NCBI GenBank assembly: GCA_032158295.1
Contig: CM063263.1
Span: forward strand, 10,922,974-10,986,973
Source: Pycnopodia helianthoides
Lineage: Eukaryota; Echinodermata; Asteroidea; Forcipulatida; Asteriidae
DNA length: 64,000 bases
Direction of reading: 5' to 3'
Shown: piece after piece, positions 60,601-64,000 of the stretch
Position numbering within the stretch: position 1 is the stretch's first letter
Layout of the letters: every line of letters begins with the position of its first letter
Notes under the pieces: model-generated
What the model saw: the letters and a program-made list of their open reading frames with translations, nothing else
Database searches by the model: none
Told to the model about the DNA's origin: nothing
Made by a program: the position numbers and the translations under genes

Positions 60601-63600
60601 TATAACACATGCAAATTTGTAATCGGTTTTGCACTATTTTCTCGTGACCCAGATGGCAGATCGATCTCAAACTTCTACAGGTTTGTCAGTTTATGTACAT
60701 GTATATGGTGGATTACATAAAGTGCTTACACTGCCAGCAACTGTTTTGTTAGAAAAACCAATTCTGTAATGTTCCTTTAAACGACAAAGTTTAATCACAT
60801 CAAATGTCCCCATATGAAATAAACTAAATAATTCTGAATGAGTGAATTTCGGGGGATAAATCTTGAAACTTTAGTGATTGGTTTTTCTCCAAATGATAAA
60901 GATCTACTTGTGTGTTAAATATAAAACGACAAATAAATGCTTTGCATTCGTGCAGTGGAGTGAACGATTTCATTTGTTGAAAGATGGAATGTCCAATCCA
61001 ATTCTTTCAACTTATAAAAATATTCTCATCACCGTTGCACCCATAAACATTCATTGTTTGTACAATATCACAATCTTGTTGCTATGGGTCGACCAATTGG
61101 AATAAAGGGTTCAAGTTTGCATGAAGATAACGACTGCTTTCACCACAAAAACAAAACAAAAACAGAAGAACTTACCAAAGGTTGCAGTCTTTCATGACAA
61201 CTTCGTTAGCGACGTAACTCTGACCGTTGTACGTGCATGGACAAGCGTCTCGACTAATGCATGCTTCCTCATCTCCATTTGCTTTCCAGCGTGGATTTCT
61301 CACCATACTATTCGGACACATGCATGCCCAAATTCCATTCTGTCCGCTCACAGGTGTTAAGTTATTACACGTAGGCTCAGAATCAGCACAACACCTATAC
61401 ACTTTGTTTGATTGGCATGTTACTGCAATATCTACAGCTGTTTGTTAAAAAAAAATATTCCGAAATATGGGCCATTAATGTTGATGTTATTGAACAGCTT
61501 TACGAGAACCAATGTGGCAATAGACTGCACAAGTCTCACCAAATTGAAAAAAACAACAACAAAAAACAGGTCAAACAAAGGCTTTAATCTTTATACTCTA
61601 TATCCAATCTTCTTTTAAAATTCTACTCATACGAAAATCTCGAAAAATAAAAAAATACTCATAGATTGATGTTAAAGACACTGGACACTATTAGTAATTG
61701 TCAAAGATCAGTCTTCTCACTTGGTGTATCTCAACATATGGATAAAATAACAAACCTGTAAAAACTTGAGCTCAATCGGTCGTCCAAGTTGCGAGATAAC
61801 TATGAAAGAAAAAACACCCTCGTCACACAAAGTTGTGTGCTTTCAGATGGTTGATTTCGAGACCTCAAAATCTAATTCTGAGGTCTCGAAATCAAATTCG
61901 TGGAAAATTACTTCTTTCTCGAAAACTATGTCACTTCAGAGGGAGCCGTTTCTCACAATGTTTTATACTGTCAACCCCTCCCCATTACTCGTTACCAAGT
62001 AAGGTTTTATGCTAATAATTATTTTGAGTAATTACCAATAGTGTCCACTGCCTTTAATGAATATAAATAATTTGTTGAAAATTAAAAATGAAACACGTTG
62101 AACAAGTTGTAGCTGCGTCTTTCGCAATTCAGCTTCTCAGCTGCAAGTAAGAATGATTTGCCTCCCAAATAGTTGTTATTATAATAGACAATAGTGTTTA
62201 CGATTTACGTCAACTTACCAAGACAGATCTCATTAGTGCATACCACCACCCCAGCTGTACAAGTGCTGCAGATAAGATATAGTTGTTTTTTTTTTTTAAT
62301 GTTGGGACCGGACCCATACATTGTTTCAAGTGTACTTTCTTCAGTCATCGTCACCTTCAATTAGGTCATCGTTGTTATTATTACTTTAGGTAAATATCCT
62401 ATTATTTTCTTGATTATTTACAATTGTAAGGTTGATTTGTCATTGCCGGGAACATATCCTTTGGTTTTTGGAAACCGGTAGATTGTTTAAATCCTGTATA
62501 AATGTAGATAAATACAATTTAAAAAAAAACATGTAAAAATATATCTTTTAGAAAAGGTGCATTTATACTACAAGTCCTTTTGGTTGGTAAGCAGTTTGCA
62601 ACAGCTAATTCTATTTTCTCTTTTAGAAAAGGTGTTAGCTTTTTTGAGATATCGCCGAAAATCCCGAGCGATTATGTCCACACAGGAAGAATAATCCACA
62701 TTCTGAGAAATGTTTCTGACAGAAACGCTTCCCAGATTCAAATTTTTCCTGATAAAAAAAATTACTTATTTTTCCATAACCACATTACTCCGAAGTGAAA
62801 TGATTCTCAAAATGCTTTATACTATCGGAAGCTGCTGTACTTCTCACCAAGTAAGTTTTAATTTATTGCCATCAATTTTAAGAGTGATTACCAAACGTAT
62901 ACCTTCCCTTTAACTTGAGTACTCCCCCACTGTTTGCAGGCATGTCAACAGGTCCTCCGTCATTACAAGGCCCACACCCATTTCCCAACAACAACCAACA
63001 CATATTCTTAGGCTATGACCTCAAGGTTCCCCAGTTCTGACCAGAACCTCCCCTGTTGACCACACCATCGTCTAACCTTGTTCCACGGATTTGAGATCAC
63101 TAATCTTGTGCTCTTTCTGTGTGACATCGTTTCTAAATCAAGACTTTTCCCCCCACCACCAAAATCCTATAAAAACAATCTCCCCCAACTTTCACTCTGG
63201 GCTTCGACTACTCCTTCGACTTTCCCTTATGCCTTAGTGCCAGAGACTCGCCTCTCATCTCTGTAACAATTGCATTGATACTAGTCACCTTAAAATAAAA
63301 CAAGATCAGACCTGTACATTGTTTCAAGTGTACTTTCTTCAGTCAGCGTCACCTACAACACTCTGCAACACCTTTGTAAACCCTTACACGGTGCTACATA
63401 AACTGGTCGCACAATTTGTCTTAAAATGTCTCTGCTTGTTTAAGCGCCATGTGTACCTTATTGGTAGATACGTGCCCAATATAATTATGACTAAATATTA
63501 TCATTATTGTTATTATTACAGAGGTTATTTGGAGGCCCGACTTGGAAATTATGCCTACTGAAAAAAGAAAAAAAAGCAAACGACTAAAGAACATTCGTTA

Positions 63601-63738
63601 ATTATTCTTACGAATTAAGTATACTTACCAACTATTACAATGAACTTTCCATGTATCCCCACTTTGGTAAGTCACTCCTTGGACAACACAAGGACAGTCA
63701 GAAACTGGTATACAGGTGTCTAATTTATCACTTCTAAC
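24360..63738 (-). CDS. Gel-forming-mucin / VWF-like secreted glycoprotein, 5' incomplete
   Basis: A single multi-exon gene whose junction phases agree from 63738 down to the stop at 24360, apart from a few exons with single-base indels. Order: TIL end (63629-63738), cysteine loop (62219-62265), TIL (61176-61422), cysteine loop (60303-60352), VWD start (59199-59264), VWD (57846-58121), VWD end plus C8 start (56996-57306), C8 (56328-56484), TIL (54457-54703), long Thr/Pro repeat (50517-52199), possible microexon (49782-49805), cysteine-rich exon (48542-48756), the amplified F5/8C/PTS/Cys tract (29795-48076), VWC-like exons (28385-28489, 25785-25833) and cystine knot (24360-24658). The architecture is that of secreted polymerising mucins; the N-terminal VWD modules presumably lie to the right of the window. 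Inferred role: extracellular mucus or matrix polymer. Confidence 0.88.
24718..25111. mobile_element. MITE family 1 copy d
   Basis: TTAA-bounded, same terminal inverted repeats; lies in the last intron of the mucin-like gene. Confidence 0.8.
25785..25833 (-). CDS. Mucin-like gene exon: VWC end
   Basis: 49 bases, acceptor TTCCAATAG, donor TGTG|GTAAGT, phase 0 to 1, encoding NTTQESVQGDTCCPVC. The CCP.C end is the standard VWC finish. It exactly supplies the phase needed between the exons at 28385 and 24658. Confidence 0.85.
26632..27019. mobile_element. MITE family 1 copy e
   Basis: TTAA-bounded, same terminal inverted repeats; in an intron of the mucin-like gene. Confidence 0.8.
27090..27235. 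repeat. 19-bp minisatellite
   Basis: Unit AAACTGTTTAGCAGTAAAC, about 7 copies with slight variation, in a mucin-gene intron. Confidence 0.92.
27640..27725 (-). mobile_element. tRNA-derived SINE head
   Basis: The reverse strand reads TGGCCAAGCGG (box A) and GGGTTCGAGTCTC (box B), then 'gtgacacttaagcaagaca'. Confidence 0.5.
28385..28489 (-). CDS. Mucin-like gene exon: VWC-like segment before the cystine knot
   Basis: 105 bases, acceptor CACTTAG|GTG, donor CCAGAG|GTAAGT, phase 0 to 0. Encodes VGDNVTLEEPCSYGICKMDG then IVIQNRNCDLNECPE. It parallels the cysteine-rich stretch just before the knot in MUC2-type mucins (GD...C...C....G......C.....C). Confidence 0.82.
29310..29620. repeat. SINE-like repeat, uninterrupted copy
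   Basis: Same element as 15512-16080. It ends with 'gctcaaggacacgagtgc', the complement of the 'gtgtccttgagc' box seen in the tRNA-derived SINEs here. Confidence 0.55.
29795..30303 (-). CDS. F5/8C-like module exon, terminal copy
   Basis: Acceptor CTCACCAG|CA, phase 1. Encodes PCDDDLDNSQSIEVKREY, GTGWTPSNPPTDVAHPHSGS, HLVVTVSTTIEITSVLIESS, VQVAFEFIYDK, GGYVFGGDSNTKIPLPPDTF, VRIINVYLVNP and SSFKVKLFGCEKK. The order (W.P..., lvV.V....eIt.V.i, ...v.i......f.v.l.GC) resembles an F5/8 type C (discoidin) beta-sandwich, probably glycan- or ligand-binding; this is inferred from pattern. Two donors exist: GTACAG at 29868 (phase 1) and GTAAAT at 29794 (phase 0). The second adds a tail ending SNVPGLCVPQM and is the one whose phase fits the next exon (28489). 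Confidence 0.72.
30533..30703 (-). CDS. PTS-a exon: short Thr/Ser/Pro mucin segment
   Basis: 171 bases, acceptor TTCCCATTAG, phase 1 to 1. Four imperfect repeats of a 13-residue unit (39 bp) such as STTTTVSTTTPTE, ending STTTITESTTN. Likely O-glycosylated linker. The donor GTTTGC is weak, so its 3' end is less certain than the acceptor. Confidence 0.7.
30925..31045 (-). CDS. Cys exon T: second half of a 12-Cys module
   Basis: 121 bases, acceptor TTCTGTACAG, donor CCCG|GTAAGA, phase 0 to 1. Encodes DSVRVCERCKCVVNNSDSY then RTQYLSCEWQANNPNCTSTT. The C..C.C...C....C spacing is VWC-like. Six near-identical copies exist in the tract. Confidence 0.8.
32105..32340 (-). CDS. Cys exon M: first half of a 12-Cys module
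   Basis: 236 bases, acceptor CTCCATGCAG, donor GAACAG|GTAAGT, phase 1 to 0. Encodes CPYCQVEKPIPCGEQRTHPT, VIPNCFLQDSA, DLCPCDEGSYRDFSSTVGED and LGFSWRSNMCVRLEQ, and joins exon T in phase 0. I do not recognise the combined fold beyond a VWC-like ending. Copies differ at a few sites (VGEDI or FGEDT). Confidence 0.8.
32438..32590 (-). CDS. PTS-b exon: short Thr/Ser/Pro mucin segment
   Basis: 153 bases, acceptor TTCCCATTAG, phase 1 to 1, with a strong donor ATGA|GTGAGT. Repeats of STTTTVSTTTPTE ending TTTTESTTTM. The open frame past the donor (ending CSRSF) is intron. Confidence 0.75.
   Translation of the reverse strand, partial: SQQPLQCQRPPQPSQQPLQCHRPPQPSQQPLRCQQPPQLSQQPLLSQQLP
34790..37967 (-). 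repeat. Unit 2 of the coding amplification
   Basis: Exons: PTS-b 37532-37682 (two short), M 37204-37435 (four short), T 36023-36143, PTS-a 35631-35801, F5/8C-like 34968-35402. The right-hand part, from about 37.2 kb, carries single-base deletions; the left-hand exons are intact. Confidence 0.88.
37968..41039 (-). repeat. Unit 3 of the coding amplification, degraded sequence
   Basis: Exons: PTS-b 40581-40732 (one short), M 40251-40484 (two short), T 39070-39190 (intact), PTS-a about 38683-38849 (broken), F5/8C-like about 38130-38470 (heavily broken). The part from 37.97 to 38.87 kb has lost a base every few tens of positions against its siblings, while 38.9-40.2 kb is again nearly perfect. 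Confidence 0.85.
41040..44246 (-). repeat. Unit 4 of the coding amplification, few deletions
   Basis: Exons: PTS-b 43783-43935, M 43450-43685, T 42270-42390, PTS-a 41879-42048 (one base short), F5/8C-like 41218-41649 (three bases short, at about 41275, 41580 and 41647). The missing bases interrupt the frame locally. The M exon is the VGEDI variant. Confidence 0.88.
44247..47458 (-). repeat. Unit 5 of the coding amplification (intact)
   Basis: Exons on the minus strand: PTS-b 46995-47147, Cys exon M 46662-46897, Cys exon T 45481-45601, PTS-a 45089-45259, F5/8C-like 44425-44859. All lengths equal the consensus (153, 236, 121, 171, 435) and all frames are open. The M exon is the VGEDI variant. 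Confidence 0.9.
47459..48300 (-). repeat. Unit 6 (partial): F5/8C-like exon only
   Basis: F5/8C-like exon 47641-48076. Relative to the sibling copies it has one extra base near 47775 ('aaaacaaaatcc' for 'aaaacatatcc'), shifting the frame in the middle of the module. It also has an insertion at the donor (GTACATAC for GTACAG). Its extension past the donor meets an early stop, so the GTAC donor must be used here. Confidence 0.85.
48542..48756 (-). CDS. Mucin-like gene exon: cysteine-rich module with a 1-base deletion
   Basis: Acceptor TTCCAATACAG|CC, donor GTTG|GTAAAG. The first part reads CPLDRVLTACGTNCLLNVCP then EISADCHPSSY; after a one-base frame change it reads VICCDCPAESRFNGSECVHE then CDCEQNDCYTTTV. 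Together the two parts give a TIL/VWC-like cysteine pattern. The length of 215 is one short of a clean phase 1-1 exon (216), so a single base is missing around 48640-48690, either a real mutation or an assembly error. Confidence 0.65.
48955..49180. repeat. 60-bp tandem repeat
   Basis: Period 60, about 3.5 copies of 'gtgtctgtactgcgtattgc' followed by 'gtacaaataaacacacacca'. Overlapping frames on both strands come from the repeat. Confidence 0.85.
49782..49805 (-). CDS. Possible 24-bp microexon of the mucin-like gene
   Basis: A strong acceptor (TTTGTTTGTACTGCAG) and a strong donor (GTGAGTAT) enclose 24 bases that read TPSFPNL in the required frame, phase 1 to 1. It fits the flanking phases but is too short to support by homology. 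Confidence 0.35.
   Translation of the reverse strand, partial: KLHHFLI
50517..52199 (-). CDS. Mucin-like gene exon: long Thr/Pro O-glycosylation repeat
   Basis: Acceptor TTCCACAG|T, donor CACCAA|GTAAGT. It opens with (C)ECKEKEITCVPTPDCDKT and then TTPTVSTTTPSTPTEP, followed by about 54 copies of the decapeptide TTEPTTTPST (30-bp DNA unit) with Thr/Pro variants. This is a mucin domain, a dense O-GalNAc acceptor. As assembled the exon is out of frame overall: extra or missing single bases are visible near 51595, 51536, 51487, 51444, 51426 and in 50940-51000. Start phase 2 matches the TIL exon and the end is phase 1. The indels may be sequence errors in a tandem repeat. Confidence 0.82.
52687..53363. 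mobile_element. 677-bp element with long inverted ends
   Basis: catagagctgtatatattga at the left and its near complement at the right, then 'ctagagcgctaac' inverted. It has no transposase frame. Distantly like the 14033 family at its tips. Confidence 0.75.
53364..54456. other. Mucin-gene intron, no exon seen
   Basis: AT-rich with a G-run (53405-53415) and a stretch ('caagtctctaacctca') shared with 22300-22325. The flanking exons at 54457 and 52199 already agree in phase, so no exon is required here. Confidence 0.5.
54457..54703 (-). CDS. Mucin-like gene exon: TIL module after C8
   Basis: 247 bases, acceptor ATCCCTAG|GT, donor AAATG|GTAAGA, phase 1 to 2. Encodes MQCQIEGSVYLPCGKVCPDR, CQLLDCVEGCHCPNGTLL, GKCIKVPDCPCLYEGKEVPA and VFNEGCEK. 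The split Cys codon joins to the next exon (CEKCEC). Clear TIL domain. Confidence 0.9.
55285..55569. mobile_element. MITE with 'catagagttatat' ends, copy 2
   Basis: Near-identical partner of 14033-14316, in the same orientation, lying in an intron of the mucin-like gene. Confidence 0.8.
55676..55847. mobile_element. Inverted-repeat MITE ('aaagcccagttcatact')
   Basis: 'taaagcccagttcatacttc' at the left and 'gaagtataaaccgggcttta' at the right are inverted copies. The interior has 'gaatgcgaagcgatttt' mirrored. Confidence 0.7.
56328..56484 (-). CDS. Mucin-like gene exon: C8 domain
   Basis: 157 bases, acceptor TGCCAAG|GTG, donor TGTT|GTGAGT, phase 0 to 1. Encodes VDPDIYYDRCVFDSCACDRG, GDCECTCTAISNYAEMC and VPVKWRTDNFC. 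It is a textbook C8 domain (V.P..Yy..C..D.C.c..ggDCeC.CtaisnYa..C...WRt..fC). Confidence 0.92.
56826..56970. mobile_element. Related inverted-repeat MITE
   Basis: 'agcctggttcgaacttc' and 'gaagtatgaacccggctt' are inverted ends of the same family as 55676-55847. Confidence 0.6.
56996..57306 (-). CDS. Mucin-like gene exon: VWD end and C8 start
   Basis: 311 bases, acceptor CACACAG|GG, donor CACGTG|GTATGT, phase 1 to 0. Encodes ITLTWDRHTSVSVKLEPN, then KVCGLCGNFNGDALDDFKTR and LFGNSWKVSDSC, followed by EWAESKCAII and FQDCHHV. CGLCGNFNGD is the hallmark end of a VWD, and the following cysteines open the C8 domain. Confidence 0.92.
57650..57780 (+). mobile_element. tRNA-like SINE
   Basis: TAGCTCAGTTTGTACGGCGC resembles a tRNA D-arm/box A and GGTTCAAATCC a box B, followed by 'tttttcctttgttcaacccc'. 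The acceptor stem does not pair well, so I call it a SINE head, not a tRNA gene. Confidence 0.55.
57846..58121 (-). CDS. Mucin-like gene exon: VWD core
   Basis: 276 bases, acceptor ACCAAAG|GA, donor ACCG|GTGAGC, phase 1 to 1. Encodes GACSYVLTTDDCRFSD, DTFKVVVENVICGSEGFTC, TKTVTFTYFDVKITLIQGEE and KYQIWSSSLRVIIRTKTG. These match the beta-rich VWD body. The hydrophobic stretch upstream of the acceptor (to 58185) looks like a signal peptide but is intron by phase and splice evidence. Confidence 0.9.
58691..59066. mobile_element. MITE family 2 copy
   Basis: Same layout (ttaaaggcag ... actgcctttaa) with 'cataaaataacaaacctgtg' and 'ctcaattggtcatcaaagtt' in the body. TTAA-bounded. Confidence 0.75.
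59199..59264 (-). CDS. Mucin-like gene exon: VWD start with GDPH
   Basis: 66 bases, phase 1 to 1, encoding ICTGYGDPHYDTYDSRKYDF then MG. This is the canonical VWD opening (C...GDPHY.T.D...Y.F.G.C.Y.L). The GDPH motif at 59236-59247 is the one known to undergo Asp-Pro autocleavage in the mucin D4 domain. Confidence 0.9.
59330..60000 (+). mobile_element. SINE-like composite repeat
   Basis: Contains 'tcccggtcatgacactt' and 'cccttgagcaaggcacttaa', like the other SINEs, then a distinct tail with 'tgagtggccgtacggcc' and 'gcgatatcgcattaaaaaa'. It lies in a mucin-gene intron. Confidence 0.5.
60303..60352 (-). CDS. Mucin-like gene exon: cysteine loop before the VWD
   Basis: 50 bases between CCTTCAG and TCCG|GTAAGT, encoding VCKKRGIWDCSQRKCS. 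This is the C.C..G.W.C....C strand placed directly before VWD domains, as in VWF. Phase 2 in, 1 out. Confidence 0.83.
60410..60780. mobile_element. MITE family 1 copy f
   Basis: TTAA-bounded, same terminal inverted repeats (one base changed at the left end); in an intron of the mucin-like gene. Confidence 0.8.
61176..61422 (-). CDS. Mucin-like gene exon: TIL-like module
   Basis: 247 bases, phase 1 in and 2 out, the same length and phases as the later TIL exon at 54457. Encodes TCQSNKVYRCCADSEPTC, then NGIWACMCPNSMV, DEEACISRDACPCTYNGQSY and VVMKDCNL. Its cysteines match a trypsin-inhibitor-like fold followed by the start of the cysteine loop. Confidence 0.83.
61672..62057. mobile_element. 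MITE family 2 copy, full length
   Basis: TTAAAGACACTGGACACTAT at the left and its near complement (tagtgtccactgcctttaa) at the right, with TTAA flanks. It contains an internal inverted motif, 'gagacctcaaaatc' and 'gaggtctcgaaatc'. Confidence 0.75.
62219..62265 (-). CDS. Mucin-like gene exon: short cysteine loop
   Basis: 47 bases between ATCTGCAG and CTTG|GTAAGT, encoding (C)TCTAGVVVCTNEICL. It matches the C.C..g.v.C....C strand found between TIL and the next module in VWF/mucin assemblies. Phase 2 in, phase 1 out, matching both neighbours. Confidence 0.8.
63629..63738 (-). CDS. Mucin-like gene exon: end of a TIL module
   Basis: Acceptor TTATCAG|GTTAG, donor AGTTG|GTAAGT. Encodes DTCIPVSDCPCVVQGVTYQS then GDTWKVHCNS, with the final Cys codon split over the junction. 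The C.....C.C....Y..G..w...C..C pattern is the usual transition from TIL to the cysteine loop before a VWD. Phase 0 in, phase 2 out. It is the most 5' exon found in the window. Confidence 0.82.
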
Positions 63739-63789
63739 CTGATAAAGACAAAGAAATGAGATTAACCTATTAAAAAGACCCAAAAATGG

Positions 63790-64000
63790 TGTTTCATGGC
63801 TGAGCGGTCTACTGCATCATTCTCAAATACTGATGGAAAAATCATCGGAGTGTGGTTTGATTCGGGGTCACACCTTTTTATCGTCCTTGAGCAAGGCACT
63901 TAAACCATAATTGCTTCTCTCTATCAAGGTGTATAAATGGGAGCCTGAGACAGTATTGGGTTGCACTTCATCATAATTGCTTCTCTCAATCAAGGTGTAA
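63790..64000 (+). mobile_element. tRNA-derived SINE, runs off the window
   Basis: 'tcatggctgagcggtc' (box A-like), 'gtggtttgattcgggg' (worn box B), then 'gtccttgagcaaggcactta' and a 'tataaatgggagcctg' body. The 'cataattgcttctctc' segment is duplicated. Confidence 0.55.

Overview
This is a eukaryotic, intron-rich, AT-rich genomic window carrying three minus-strand genes embedded in many short non-autonomous repeats. The repeats (TTAA-flanked MITE families, tRNA-derived SINEs, and MITEs that read 'gggcccaatttcat...' or 'catagagttatat...') and the gene types (gel-forming-mucin-like protein, core-1 galactosyltransferase, LRRFIP) suggest a marine deuterostome. An echinoderm is my best guess, but this is inference from pattern memory and was not searched. 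Most of the short open frames are chance or lie in repeats. The real coding sequence is in small exons, which I located from splice consensus, reading-phase agreement and domain motifs.

Layout, all genes on the minus strand. (1) 2688-9921: the 5' part of an LRRFIP1/2-like gene (start exon plus two coiled-coil exons, all phase 0); it runs off the left edge. (2) 9922-15300: intergenic, with a large inverted repeat and MITEs. (3) 15301-20932: a complete three-exon C1GALT1-like gene (355 aa, phases agree) encoding the core-1 beta-1,3-galactosyltransferase that builds O-glycans on mucins. (4) 24360-63738 and beyond the right edge: the 3' part of a large secreted mucin/VWF-type gene. From N to C it encodes TIL modules, one complete VWD-C8-TIL assembly with a GDPH motif, a long Thr/Pro tandem repeat (about 54 units of 10 residues), a small cysteine-rich exon, then an amplified tract, and finally a VWC-like segment and a C-terminal cystine knot.

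The amplified tract (29.69-48.30 kb) is the most striking object. A 3.2 kb genomic unit, introns included, is repeated almost identically five times plus a partial sixth. Each unit encodes an F5/8C-like (galactose-binding-fold-like) module, two short Thr/Ser/Pro exons and a 12-cysteine module split over two exons. Almost every module starts and ends in phase 1, so units can be added without breaking the frame. The unit nearest the 3' end carries a further internal 1.89 kb duplication. The result is a lectin-like/mucin-like array that can vary in copy number.

The assembly is imperfect here. Between about 37.2 and 38.9 kb, and more mildly to 43.0 kb, the copies differ from their siblings mainly by scattered single-base deletions, as expected of uncorrected long-read sequence. 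Several apparent frameshifts (exons at 48.5-48.8 kb, 50.5-52.2 kb and 47.6-48.1 kb) may share this cause. A mucin gene beside the transferase that starts its O-glycans is a plausible functional neighbourhood, though the co-location alone does not prove it.
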